From: an uncultured Holophagaceae bacterium
GTDB taxonomy: Bacteria > Acidobacteriota > Holophagae > Holophagales > Holophagaceae
Assembly (NCBI GenBank): GCA_903937385.1
Contig: CAIZZF010000013.1
Location: 124,001-188,000 of the forward strand
Reading direction: 5' to 3'
DNA length: 64,000 nucleotides
Of the stretch, positions 17,046 through 25,500 are shown piece by piece. The notes under the pieces were generated by a model. That model was not told the DNA's origin. It searched no databases and worked only from the letters and a program-made list of their open reading frames with translations. Made by a program: the position numbers and the translations under genes. The first letter of the stretch is position 1, and the number at the start of each line of letters is the position of its first letter.

Positions 17046-18508
17046 AGCTGGAAACCCGCGTCGGCATGTTCTTCACCGCCGGCATCGTCGTCATTGCCTA
17101 CCTGATCTTCCGCAGCGAGAAGCTGGAGTTCGTCGGCAAGTCCGACCAGGCCGCGGTCTACACCTATTTCGACCAGGTGGCCGGCCTGAACCAGCAGAGC
17201 GCCGTGCGTGTCGCTGGTGTCAAGGTGGGTGAGGTCCGCAGCATCGTCCTCGACGGCACCCGGGCCAAGGTGCTGCTGCACCTCTCGAACACGGTGCCGA
17301 TCCATGCGGATGCGATGGTCTCCCTGGGTTCCATCGGCATCCTTGGCGAGAAGTTCATCGACCTGGATCCCGGCCACGCCGCCAAGGGGCCCTTCCCCCC
17401 GAACCAGCCCCTGCCCAGCAAGGCCGCCGTCAGCCTCGACAACCTCATGGAGACCATGGCCGACATCGGCAAGAACGTGAAGGGCATCACCCAGGCCCTG
17501 AATGAGTCCATCGGCGGCGAGCAGGGCCGGCAGAAGCTCGATGAGATCGTGGACAACATCCGCGCGCTGACCGCGGAGTTCCGCGGCATGGCCCAGGAGA
17601 ACCACGGCGCCATCAACCACACCATGGCCAACGTGGAGGCGATCTCCGCCGATCTGCGCGACAAGCTGCCCAATCTGGCCCAGCAGTTCGAGGCCGTGGG
17701 CAAGAACCTCAACGCGATCCTCGAAGAGAACCGCCCCGAGCTGAAGGGCGCCATGAGCGACGTGCGCAAGCTGGCCCAGAGCTTCCAGGGCACGGCCGAG
17801 AACCTGAAGGTCCTCACCGCCCGCATGAACAACGGCGAAGGCACCATCGGCAAGCTGCTGAACGATGAGACCACCATCAAGAAGATCAATGAGGCCGTGG
17901 ACAACGTGAACAGCATGCTGGGCGGCTTCAACAAGATGGACTTCCGCCTCGACATGGGCGGCGCCCAGTGGGACAAGCGCAAGGACAGCCGCGTGGGCCT
18001 GGATATCGAGATCGCTCCTCGCCCCGACTACTGGTACGCCCTGGGCTTCGCGTCCACCCCGGACGGGAAGATCAGCCAGTCCACCCGCACTGTCACCAAG
18101 CTTGATCCCGTCACGGGCCTCCCGGTCCTCGTGGAGGAAAAGACCCAATCCGTCACGGCTGACCAGGCCTTCACCGTCTCCGCCCAGTTCGCCAAGCGCA
18201 TCGGCCCCATGGTGTTCTCCGCGGGCATCGTCGAGGGCAAGGGCGGCGGCGGCTTCGAGCTCCGCACCCTGGAGGGCGACCGCCTGCGCCTCGGCGTGCT
18301 GGCCTACGACTTCGTCAAGCGGGACGACAAGCCCAATCCCCGCTACCGCTTCACCAGCAGCTACCAGTTCTGGAAGGGCGCCTACGTCCAGGCCGGCGTC
18401 CAGGACATCGGCAACAAGGATCTCCGGTCCGTCTTCTTCGGCGGCGGCCTGCGCTGGAAGGACGAGGACCTGAAGAAGATGATCGGCCTCGCAGGAGCCA
18501 GCAAGTGA
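17042..18508 (+). CDS. mlaD: MlaD-type MCE protein with C-terminal beta-barrel-like domain
   Basis: 488 residues, against about 180 for E. coli MlaD. Residues 8-24 are a single membrane helix; 36-115 an MCE domain (YFDQVAGLNQQSAVRVAGV, then VGEVRSI); 130-295 a long helical region with repeated amphipathic segments; 299-475 a region of about ten alternating amphipathic strands with aromatic girdle residues (for example SRVGLDIEIA, YWYALGFAS, RLRLGVLAYDF). That end looks like an outer-membrane beta-barrel, which would let one polypeptide span the envelope. The strand pattern is seen in sequence; the barrel is inference. Stop overlaps the next gene by four bases. Confidence 0.85.
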   Translation: MKLETRVGMFFTAGIVVIAYLIFRSEKLEFVGKSDQAAVYTYFDQVAGLNQQSAVRVAGVKVGEVRSIVLDGTRAKVLLHLSNTVPIHADAMVSLGSIGILGEKFIDLDPGHAAKGPFPPNQPLPSKAAVSLDNLMETMADIGKNVKGITQALNESIGGEQGRQKLDEIVDNIRALTAEFRGMAQENHGAINHTMANVEAISADLRDKLPNLAQQFEAVGKNLNAILEENRPELKGAMSDVRKLAQSFQGTAENLKVLTARMNNGEGTIGKLLNDETTIKKINEAVDNVNSMLGGFNKMDFRLDMGGAQWDKRKDSRVGLDIEIAPRPDYWYALGFASTPDGKISQSTRTVTKLDPVTGLPVLVEEKTQSVTADQAFTVSAQFAKRIGPMVFSAGIVEGKGGGGFELRTLEGDRLRLGVLAYDFVKRDDKPNPRYRFTSSYQFWKGAYVQAGVQDIGNKDLRSVFFGGGLRWKDEDLKKMIGLAGASK

Positions 18509-19293
18509 AGCAACCCCGCGCCCTGCCTGCGCCCGGCCCCCTGCCGGACGAAGCGGGTGCCGTCTTCCAGGCCGTGCGTCGGGGGCTGCCCCTGGGCTTC
18601 GCGGCGCTGGCCTTCGTGGCGGCCGCAATGCACAGCGCGGGTCGGGGCTGGTGGCTGCTGGCGGGCACCGGGGCGCTGGCCTCAGCCTGGTCGAGCTTTA
18701 TTGGCGGTGAGGCCTTCCTGCGCAAGCACCACGCCGTCATGCAGCAGGATGCTCTCTGGGCCAACGCGCTCCGGCCCCTGGCGCGCCTGCTGGGCCGGGA
18801 GGAGGCCTGGATCCTCTCCTTCTGCGGCGCCAACAACCGCCGGGTCCGGGCGGCCTTTGCCAACCGGCGGGCTCGCCGGACGCTCATCCTGCTGCCCCAC
18901 TGCATCCAGCTGTCCCGCTGCAAGGCCGAGATCCTCGACGACCTGGGCGCCTGCTACGACTGCGGCCTCTGTCCCGTGGGCGACTATATGAACGCCGCCC
19001 TGCTGAACCGCTGGGAGGGCCGCATCACCAACCGCAGCCACAAGGCCTACCGGGAGGCCCGGGAATACCGGCCGGACCTGGTCGTGGCCGTCAGCTGCCC
19101 GGATCGCCTGCTCAAGGGTCTCACCAAGCTCACGGACATTCCCATCTACGTGATCCCCCTGAGCCTGCCCCACGCCATGTGCGTGGACACCGACTTCAGT
19201 GTTCCCCACCTCTTCGCGGCCATGGAGGCCCTGGTGGAACCCCGCCGACCTCTCGGCGATGTCCAGACCCTCCGCCACGAAGGGATTGCATGA
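18505..19293 (+). CDS. DUF116-family cysteine-rich membrane protein
   Basis: 262 residues starting at GTG 18505, which overlaps the mlaD stop and has AGGAG upstream. Two hydrophobic segments lie near the N terminus (about 30-65). The soluble part has LLPHCIQLSRCK and ACYDCGLCPVGDY, a cysteine set that could bind zinc or an Fe-S cluster, then VVAVSCPDRL. This matches DUF116 proteins, whose function is unknown. It is coupled by four-base overlaps to both mlaD and the UbiA-type gene. Confidence 0.8.
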   Translation: MKQPRALPAPGPLPDEAGAVFQAVRRGLPLGFAALAFVAAAMHSAGRGWWLLAGTGALASAWSSFIGGEAFLRKHHAVMQQDALWANALRPLARLLGREEAWILSFCGANNRRVRAAFANRRARRTLILLPHCIQLSRCKAEILDDLGACYDCGLCPVGDYMNAALLNRWEGRITNRSHKAYREAREYRPDLVVAVSCPDRLLKGLTKLTDIPIYVIPLSLPHAMCVDTDFSVPHLFAAMEALVEPRRPLGDVQTLRHEGIA

Positions 19294-20186
19294 CCGACCC
19301 CCGCTTCCCGGTGCGCCAGTTCTTCGAGGGGCTCGTCGGCCCCCGGCTCCTGCCCTACCTGCTGCACCTGCGGCCCCTGGAGTGGCCCATCATGACCGCC
19401 CACTTCCTCCTGGGCACGCTGATGGCGGCGGGCTGGGGCCTCCGTCCCGGCCCCGCCCTGCTGGGCTGGCTGGTCTACGTGGCCCTGCTCAACGGCGGGA
19501 CTCTCGCCATTAACAGCGCCTTCGACCAGGACGAGGGCGACATCGGCTACCTCAAGGCACCGCCCAAGCCGCCCGAGCACCTGGCGGCCTTTGCATGGGT
19601 GCTGCTGGTGGCCTCGGCCCTGCTGGGCTTCCTGCTGCCCCTTCCCTTCGCCCTCATCAACCTGACCTGCGTGGTCATGAGCGTGCTCTACTCCGTCCCG
19701 CCCGCGCGGCTCAAGGCCCGGGCCGGCTGGGACCTGCTCATCAACTGCTTCGGCTTTGGCCTGCTGACCCCTCTGGGCGGCTGGGCGCTCACCGGCCGCC
19801 CCTTCAGCCCGGGCGTCCTGCTCGCCTCCCTGGGCTTCGGCTGCCTCTTCGCCACGCTCTATCCCATGACCCAGATCTACCAGGTGGCCGAGGACAGCCG
19901 CCGCGGCGACCGCACCCTCGTGATCAAGGTGGGCGTTGGTCGTAGCCTGATGCTGGCGCTGCTGGCGGCCCTGCTGGCCCACATCTGCTTCGTCGCCGCC
20001 GTGAAGACCACGGGCCGCTCACCGCTGTTCCTGGGCCTCTCCCTCTTCGGCTGGCTGGCGGTGCTGGTGCCCTGGCTCCGGGGCTGGCGCACCTGGACCG
20101 ACCATCAGCACGAGCAGGGCATGTACTGGGGCCTCGGCGCCTGGGCCATCACCGACCTCAGCCTGCTGGCGATGCTCTGGCCGTAG
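19290..20186 (+). CDS. UbiA-family prenyltransferase
   Basis: 298 residues with about eight to nine membrane helices. The two aspartate-rich motifs are present as NSAFDQDEGD (about 72-81) and YQVAEDSRRGDRT (about 195-207). UbiA enzymes attach polyprenyl chains to aromatic or other acceptors (ubiquinone, menaquinone, haem O, tetrapyrroles, lipids). The acceptor here is not clear; co-transcription with MCE and DUF116 genes does not point to a quinone operon. The ATG overlaps the previous stop by four bases. Confidence 0.82.
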   Translation: MTDPRFPVRQFFEGLVGPRLLPYLLHLRPLEWPIMTAHFLLGTLMAAGWGLRPGPALLGWLVYVALLNGGTLAINSAFDQDEGDIGYLKAPPKPPEHLAAFAWVLLVASALLGFLLPLPFALINLTCVVMSVLYSVPPARLKARAGWDLLINCFGFGLLTPLGGWALTGRPFSPGVLLASLGFGCLFATLYPMTQIYQVAEDSRRGDRTLVIKVGVGRSLMLALLAALLAHICFVAAVKTTGRSPLFLGLSLFGWLAVLVPWLRGWRTWTDHQHEQGMYWGLGAWAITDLSLLAMLWP

Positions 20187-20278
20187 GGACAGCGTAGTTT
20201 TTACAGATCCCCTTGGGTTTTTTTCCAATCCTTCCGATAGACTGGGAAGAACGACAACCTGCTTTTCCCGGAGTCGGC

Positions 20279-21118
20279 ATGACGTTCAACCTGGCGGTGC
20301 GGATCTGTGGCTTGGCTCTGGCGGGGATCAGTTGCCTCCAGGCCGCCTCTCCCCGCGCCCACGGGGGCCAGCTGCTGCTGAAGTCCGCCTCGGCCCTGGT
20401 CCTGGACCAGGCCACCGGCCAGACCCTGCTGGAGAAGCAGGCCGGCGCGGTTCTGCCCATCGCCTCCATCACCAAGCTCATGACCGCCATGGTGCTGCTG
20501 GATGCCCATCTGGATCCGCAGGAGACCCTCACCATCAGCAAGGATGACAAGGACGAGCTGCGGCACAGCAAGTCCCGGCTGCCCGTGGGCACGCGCCTGC
20601 CCCGGGAGCAGGCCCTCCTGCTGGCCCTGCTGGCCTCGGAGAACCGCGCCGCCCACGCCCTCGGCCGCACCTTCCCCGGCGGTCTCTCGGTCTTCGTCCA
20701 GGCCATGAACGCCAAAGCCAAGGCCCTGGGCCTCGTGGGCGCTCGCTTCGTCGACCCCTCCGGCCTTTCCAGCGCCAACGTGGCCACGGCCCACGACCTG
20801 GCCCGCATCCTGGAAGCCGCCTACCACTACCCCGAAATCCGCGACTTCACCACCCGTCCGGACACCACCCTCCTGGCCGGGCGCCGCCAGATCCAGTTCC
20901 CCAACACCAACGCCCTGGTGCGCAACCCGCGCTGGACCATCGGGCTCTCCAAGACCGGCTACATCGAGGAGGCCGGCCGCTGCCTCGTCATGCAGGCCAG
21001 CCTGGCCAACCGCCCCGTGCTGATCATCCTGCTGGACTCCTGGGGCAAATACACACGCCTGGGGGATGCCAACCGCATCAAGCAGTGGCTGGAAGCCCGC
21101 CTCGGCCCCAAGGGCTGA
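20279..21118 (+). CDS. D-alanyl-D-alanine endopeptidase/carboxypeptidase (PBP7/PBP5 type)
   Basis: 279 residues. A signal peptide of about 22 residues (LAVRICGLALAGISCLQAAS) precedes an S11 peptidase domain with SITK (Ser-x-x-Lys), SEN and KTG motifs in order. It trims or cleaves D-Ala-containing peptidoglycan cross-links in the periplasm. The length is near PBP7 (pbpG) and lacks the long C-terminal membrane anchor of PBP5. A pattern GGxxNxR... was not needed for the call. The next gene starts six bases after the stop. Confidence 0.88.
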   Translation: MTFNLAVRICGLALAGISCLQAASPRAHGGQLLLKSASALVLDQATGQTLLEKQAGAVLPIASITKLMTAMVLLDAHLDPQETLTISKDDKDELRHSKSRLPVGTRLPREQALLLALLASENRAAHALGRTFPGGLSVFVQAMNAKAKALGLVGARFVDPSGLSSANVATAHDLARILEAAYHYPEIRDFTTRPDTTLLAGRRQIQFPNTNALVRNPRWTIGLSKTGYIEEAGRCLVMQASLANRPVLIILLDSWGKYTRLGDANRIKQWLEARLGPKG

Positions 21119-21123
21119 GTCCC

Positions 21124-21789
21124 GTGCTGACTCCCGGCGTCACGCCACCCTTCCCGCTGAGCTGGGGCTTCTCCACACGGCTGGATGGAGGCGCTGACCT
21201 ACCCCTTCGCCGCCTGAACCAGGTGCACCGCTGCGGCGTGGTGGAAGCGGCCGATGCGGTGGTGGATGCCGATGGCCTCTGGACCACCCGGCCAGGCCAG
21301 CGCATCGGAGTACGGGTGGCAGACTGTGTGCCCATCCTGCTGGCCGGTCCCCTGCCCGGCGGCACACCCTGGGTGGCGGCCCTCCATGCGGGCTGGCGCG
21401 GCGCCACGGGCCTGGGCGACCCCGAGCCCGGCGGCGGCATCCTGCGGCGCGGCGTGGCCCGCTTCCGCGCCCTGGGCGGCGCTCCGGCGGCCCTGGCCTG
21501 GGCCTTCGGTCCCGCCATCCTGGCCTGCCACTTCGAGGTGGGTCCCGAAGTGATCGAGGCCGCGCGGCAGGATCCCGCCTGGCGGGAGGACCTCCAGGCC
21601 ACCGGTCCTGCGGGACGCCCCCACCTGGACCTCCATGGCTTCCTGCGGGCCCAGGCCCTGGATCTGGGTCTGGATGCGGCCCGGGATGGCAGCGTGGCCC
21701 TCTGCACCGTCTGCCGCCCCGACCTGCTCTACTCCTACCGCCGCGGCGACACCGAAGGTCGCCAGTGGGGCTGGGTCGAGATCAGGTGA
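21124..21789 (+). CDS. pgeF: Laccase-domain protein (YfiH/PgeF, peptidoglycan editing)
   Basis: 221 residues from GTG 21124 (MLTPGVTPPFPLSWGFSTRL). Family motifs include NQVHRCGV, ADCVPILLAG, ALHAGWRGA and, near the end, CTVCRPDLLYSYRRG. The His and Cys residues of the zinc site (H in NQVH, C in ADC, H in LHAGW) are present. YfiH-type proteins act on purines or remove L-Ser errors from muropeptides. An ATG at 21085 could extend it into the previous gene, but the family start fits the GTG. Confidence 0.85.
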   Translation: MLTPGVTPPFPLSWGFSTRLDGGADLPLRRLNQVHRCGVVEAADAVVDADGLWTTRPGQRIGVRVADCVPILLAGPLPGGTPWVAALHAGWRGATGLGDPEPGGGILRRGVARFRALGGAPAALAWAFGPAILACHFEVGPEVIEAARQDPAWREDLQATGPAGRPHLDLHGFLRAQALDLGLDAARDGSVALCTVCRPDLLYSYRRGDTEGRQWGWVEIR

Positions 21790-21828
21790 GGGTCGGCTTC
21801 ATGAGCCGAAAGATAAAGCAAAATGGTC

Positions 21829-21913
21829 TAACCACGAAGACCACCAAGACCACGAAGAAGTGCAGGCAGGGCCAGCCCTTTCCTTCCTTCGTGGTCCTTC
21901 CGTCTTCGCGGTG
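21829..21913. repeat. Imperfect inverted-repeat element (ACCACGAAG type)
   Basis: Between pgeF and spoVG, ACCACGAAGACC repeats (21831-21859) face a near complementary arm GGTCCTTCCGTCTTCGCGGT (21894-21913). The arms share about 22 of 29 positions. A tandem CCACGAAG repeat inside each arm suggests a REP/MITE-like dispersed element known in pattern from many GC-rich genomes. It can form a long hairpin on either strand. Confidence 0.6.
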
Positions 21914-22006
21914 AGTCTGTTCTCTTTCTGTCCTCGCCCCCGGTACTGCTTCCGGTATGCGGCCGTGGTTGCCGGGTATTCTGGGGGACTGTCACAGGGA
22001 TCCACC

Positions 22007-22366
22007 ATGCTCAACATCACCGACATCCGCATCACCAAGGTCGAGGGCGACGACAAGCTGCGGGCCTTCGCGGCCCTGGTCTTCGACGACTGCTTCCTGG
22101 TGGGCGACCTGCGGGTGGTGGAAGGCGAGGAGGGGTTCTTCGTGGCCATGCCCAGCCGCCGCAAGCGGGACGGGAGCTTCAAGGACATCGCCTACCCCCT
22201 GAACAACCCCCTCCGCGAAGAACTCGAGACCAAGGTCCTCCTGGCCTACGAGACCGCCACCGGCCGCCGCGCCATCAGCCGCATCGAGCGCGAAGAGACC
22301 AACGAAGTGCGCCCCGACCTCCTCGGCGTCGCCGAGTTCGGCTTCACCCCCAAGTCCGGCAGCTGA
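22007..22366 (+). CDS. spoVG: SpoVG-family DNA/RNA-binding protein
   Basis: 119 residues. MLNITDIRITKV, then LRAFAALVFDDCFLVGDLRVVEG and FVAMPSRRKRDGSFKDIAYP, is the classic SpoVG fold. It is a site-specific nucleic-acid-binding regulator; the organism need not sporulate. The C-terminal 35 residues extend beyond the core. The ATG has CAGGGA upstream. It stands alone between the palindromic repeat and tRNA-Gln. Confidence 0.93.
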   Translation: MLNITDIRITKVEGDDKLRAFAALVFDDCFLVGDLRVVEGEEGFFVAMPSRRKRDGSFKDIAYPLNNPLREELETKVLLAYETATGRRAISRIEREETNEVRPDLLGVAEFGFTPKSGS

Positions 22367-22437
22367 AGCAGCCGGGCGGGCCCGCCGCCCTGCCCCTTGG
22401 GCCGAACCCAGACCCACGCTATCCTTGCCTTTCCGCC

Positions 22438-22512
22438 TGGGGAGTAGCCAAGTGGTAAGGCAGCAGGTTTTGATCCTGCGTACCGAGGGTTCGAATCCTT
22501 CCTCCCCAACCA
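22438..22512 (+). tRNA. tRNA-Gln (UUG)
   Basis: 75-base cloverleaf TGGGGAGTAGCCAAGTGGTA onward, anticodon TTG in GGTTTTGATCC, T arm GGTTCGAATCC, acceptor TGGGGAG/CTCCCCA, encoded CCA. A terminator-like hairpin and an inverted near-copy of its 3' end follow. Confidence 0.94.
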
Positions 22513-22565
22513 AATGGGCCGCCTCGTGCGGCTCTTTTGGTTGGGGAGTGCAGGAAGGATTCGAA
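22490..22565. repeat. Inverted copy of the tRNA-Gln 3' end
   Basis: The last 23 bases of tRNA-Gln plus two more (22490-22514) recur in reverse complement at 22536-22565, interrupted only by five bases (22549-22553). All 25 arm bases match. The small hairpin 22518-22532 sits in the loop. It may be a scar of integration or rearrangement at the tRNA, or a very long terminator/processing hairpin. Confidence 0.85.
22518..22538 (+). terminator. Terminator of tRNA-Gln
   Basis: GCCGC-CTCGT-GCGGC followed by TCTTTT, starting six bases after the CCA end. Confidence 0.65.
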
Positions 22566-23050
22566 GTCACTGAATGGCTGGCCAGCTGCAAAGCGCCAAC
22601 CCTTGCCGAACGCCCACTAGCGGAGTGGCACCTTGTAACGGTCCGAGGCGGCCGCCAGGCTGCCGTTGTTAGGTGTGTTGACCGTGGTGGCCTGCGAAGA
22701 GGCGTTGGTCCGGCCGGCGTTAAGGAGAGTTTGGGCGGTCTGCGCAGAGGTCATTCGGGCAGTGACCCGTGGGCACTTGAGAGGAGCTTGCCAGCCTCGG
22801 GTTTGCGCGGGAGCCCAGGATTTGTGGGTCAAGCGCTAGGCAAACGCGACCCAGCCGAGTTTTCGACCGACACGTGGCTTTTTAATAATCTGCAATTTAT
22901 CATCATTCTTCACGGGTAATTACTGCCATAACCTAGTGGTACCTAGCCCCGGCTAGGAAGTTTGTTCCTTCAATGCACGGACCGGGATATGGGCATTTTC
23001 ACAATGGCGCGTGGCATGGAAATCAAGGCCAACCATGAGCATCGATAGTT
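22566..23050. other. Gene-poor stretch after tRNA-Gln
   Basis: 485 bases with no recognisable intact gene. The first half is GC-rich and holds an orphan open frame on the minus strand (22617-22832). The second half (22865-22935) turns AT-rich (TTTTTAATAATCTGCAATTT) and includes a short CTAGCC/GGCTAG hairpin near 22945. It probably contains the promoter of the following kinase gene. Its composition differs from the flanking operons. Confidence 0.5.
22617..22832 (-). pseudogene. Orphan 71-codon fragment
   Basis: Minus-strand frame of 71 codons, ending TPNNGSLAAASDRYKVPLR. The last 45 residues (from about SAQTAQTLLNAG) read like the C-terminal piece of a larger low-complexity Ala/Thr/Asn-rich protein; the first 25 residues have no such character. 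No start context or partner gene is visible. It could be the leftover 3' end of a gene lost during a rearrangement at tRNA-Gln, or a non-coding frame. Confidence 0.25.
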
Positions 23051-25339
23051 GTGAGGCTCCGAATGCCTAAGGGCCCTCTCTCCCCTGAGAGGAGAAGCCT
23101 CTTGTGGGCGCTGTTCAGTCTCGGGCTGATCCACGTTCTTGACCGAAACACCCCCGCCTACGTCACGCTGAATGCCTTGTATACCATCCCGGTCATGATC
23201 GCGGCCTGGGGCATGGGAAGGTCCGGGGCGTTTGGCCTTGCGCTGCTTGCGACCAGCAGCTGGATCTATGTCAGCTTCCTGGTTACCGGACCGTTCACCA
23301 GCACGACGTCATTGGCCTGGATCGCGCTGACTCTGTTTGCCGGGTTTATCGTTCCCGGCCTTATTGTCGACCTGTTGAGGCGACGCATCCTATCCGAACG
23401 AGACTTGAGATTGAGCAGGGCCGCAACCGAGGACAAGCTGCTTGAGTCCAACGAGCTCCTGTCCCTTTTCGTCCACCACTCACCGATTTACGCCTACATC
23501 AAAGAGGTGGATTCCACCCAGAGCCGCGTGCTGCATGCCAGTGAGAACTTCGAGCAGATGGTCGGCCTCCCTGGTTCTGAGATGGTTGGCAAGACCATGG
23601 CAGAGTTGTATCCGCCAGCCATGGCCGAGAAGATCACTGCCGATGATCGCGCGGTGGTTTCTGGCGGAAAAGAACTGGAACTGCAAGAGGAGTTCGATGG
23701 GCGCAGCTATCTCACGCACAAGTACCCCATCGTCCACGGGGGCAGGACCCTGCTGGCAGGCTTCACCATCGACATCACGGAGCGCAAGCAGGCAGAGGCG
23801 GCCCTCGCGTTCACCCAGTACGCTGTGGACCACTCGGCCCTCTCGACCATCTGGTTTGCCAAGGAGACCGGGCAGATCGTTTATGTAAATCAGGCCGCCA
23901 GCAAATTGCTAGGCTACAGCCGGGATGAGCTACTCAGCCTGACCGCCTTCGAGATCGATCCCAGCATTCCGCCTTCCGTGTGGCGAAGCAATTTCGAGGT
24001 GCTGAAAAGGCTTGGTTCACTCCACTTCGAGTCAGCCCACGCGACCAAAACCGGGCAGATGGTCCCAGTCGAGGTCTCGGCTAACTACGTCGAATATGGC
24101 GGCCTGGTCTATAACTGCTGCTTCATCACCGACATCACCAAACGCAAGCAGGCTGAGGCTGAGAAGGCAGAACTGGAAACATTGAATCATCAATTCCAGA
24201 AGGCCCAGAGTCTGGGTGTCATGGCCGGGTCCATCGCCCATCACTTCAACAACAAACTTCAATCAGTGATTGGGTATCTGGAACTCCTTCCTCAGCTCAA
24301 TAAGGATGAGGACCCAATTAAATGTGTCGCCTTGGCCAAGGAGGCCGCGGAGAAGGCCGCCGAGGTGAGCAGGTTGCTGCTGGTTTATCTTGGAAACACC
24401 GCTGCTTCGCGGGAACCGCGAAGCCTTTCCGAGCTCTGCCTCCAACACGTGCCCTCCCTCCAGAACGCCCTGCCAAGCAATGTGACCTTGGAACCAGACT
24501 GCCCTTCCCCCGGTCCTGTGATCAGCGCAAACGTGGACCAAATACAGCGAGTTCTCACCAACCTGGTCACCAATGCCTCGGAGTCTCTGGCAAGTGCTGA
24601 GGGATGTATTCGCATCGGCCTGCGGACCTGCCCTGCGGAAGAAATACCCACCTCACACCGCTTCCCCATCGATTGGAAACCGCAGGAGCCAGACTACGCG
24701 TGTCTCGAAGTAGCCGACACCGGCAGTGGCATTACAGAAGGTGATATCGGAAAGCTGTTCGATCCCTTCTTCTCCACCAAGTTTGTTGGGCGAGGATTGG
24801 GTCTCCCAGTGGTGCTGGGCATTGTCCAGGCGCATGGTGGGGCCATTACGGTGGCAAGCAAGCAGGGGCGAGGGAGCGTCTTTCGGGTCTACATCCCGGT
24901 ATCAACGGAACCGGCGATCAGCCTTCTGGAAGGAGTGGTTCAATCGGCTGAACATGAAGGCGGCGGCACGCTCCTAATGGTGGATGATGACGACATGCTG
25001 CTCATGTCGACCGGTGCCCTGGTCGAGAGGCTGGGGTTCACGCTGCTCACCGCGAGGGACGGCGTCGACGCCCTGGAGGTCTTCCGCCAGCATCGTGGCG
25101 AAATCCGATGCGTGCTCACGGATCTGACCATGCCGCGACTGGATGGCTGGGGGTTGCTGTCAGCGTTGCGGCAGCTCGGCCCAAACCTGCCCGTGATCCT
25201 GGCCAGCGGTTACGACAAGAACCAGGTCCTGAAAGGAACACACCCCTATCAACCTCAGGCATTTCTGAGCAAGCCCTTCAACCTCCAGCAGCTTCGTAAC
25301 GCCTTGGACCAGGCCCTGGCGACCAGCAGCAAGGGTTGA
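23051..25339 (+). CDS. Hybrid PAS sensor histidine kinase with receiver domain
   Basis: 762 residues. Membrane helices at about 18-110 (three to four), a PAS domain at about 135-245, a second PAS at 250-365 (FAKETGQIVYVNQAASKLLGYSR), a short coiled coil, HisKA with His397 in GSIAHHFNNKLQ, ATPase with N box LTNLVTNASES, G1 VADTGSGI and G2 GRGLGLPVV, and a C-terminal receiver (about 645-755) with acidic MVDDDD and phospho-Asp in VLTDLTMP. The usual Asp after the catalytic His (AHDFNN) is His here. GTG 23051 or ATG 23063 starts it. Lower GC than neighbours suggests transfer. Confidence 0.88.
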   Translation: MRLRMPKGPLSPERRSLLWALFSLGLIHVLDRNTPAYVTLNALYTIPVMIAAWGMGRSGAFGLALLATSSWIYVSFLVTGPFTSTTSLAWIALTLFAGFIVPGLIVDLLRRRILSERDLRLSRAATEDKLLESNELLSLFVHHSPIYAYIKEVDSTQSRVLHASENFEQMVGLPGSEMVGKTMAELYPPAMAEKITADDRAVVSGGKELELQEEFDGRSYLTHKYPIVHGGRTLLAGFTIDITERKQAEAALAFTQYAVDHSALSTIWFAKETGQIVYVNQAASKLLGYSRDELLSLTAFEIDPSIPPSVWRSNFEVLKRLGSLHFESAHATKTGQMVPVEVSANYVEYGGLVYNCCFITDITKRKQAEAEKAELETLNHQFQKAQSLGVMAGSIAHHFNNKLQSVIGYLELLPQLNKDEDPIKCVALAKEAAEKAAEVSRLLLVYLGNTAASREPRSLSELCLQHVPSLQNALPSNVTLEPDCPSPGPVISANVDQIQRVLTNLVTNASESLASAEGCIRIGLRTCPAEEIPTSHRFPIDWKPQEPDYACLEVADTGSGITEGDIGKLFDPFFSTKFVGRGLGLPVVLGIVQAHGGAITVASKQGRGSVFRVYIPVSTEPAISLLEGVVQSAEHEGGGTLLMVDDDDMLLMSTGALVERLGFTLLTARDGVDALEVFRQHRGEIRCVLTDLTMPRLDGWGLLSALRQLGPNLPVILASGYDKNQVLKGTHPYQPQAFLSKPFNLQQLRNALDQALATSSKG

Positions 25340-25500
25340 CCGCAGGTAAACCGGCTCTCATGATGCCCCGGAGTGAGCTTGGTTCGGGAAGGTGGCCCAG
25401 GATCTTGGCCCGTGCTTGGGGTTTACCAGACTCGATCCCAACCATGGGGTGGCTGCCTGGCTTTTATATCATCCAGCCTTGCGGACTCAGGTTTCAAGGG

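Noticed and set aside
15455-18628. A 3.2-kb open frame antisense to glmU-mlaE-mlaF-mlaD
   Set aside because: The protein is low-complexity (Gly/Ala/His/Asp-rich) and lies over four clear genes; high GC makes long antisense frames common.
22375-22386. GGCGGGCCCGCC palindrome after spoVG
   Set aside because: No T tract follows and such GC palindromes are frequent at this composition.
22989-23048. 19-codon frame just before the hybrid kinase gene
   Set aside because: Weak ribosome site, no leader-peptide features, and it may only reflect the kinase gene's 5' region.
25430-25450. Possible direct repeat of the tRNA-Gln end near the kinase stop (CCCAACCATGGG)
   Set aside because: Only about eight consecutive bases match, which is expected by chance.
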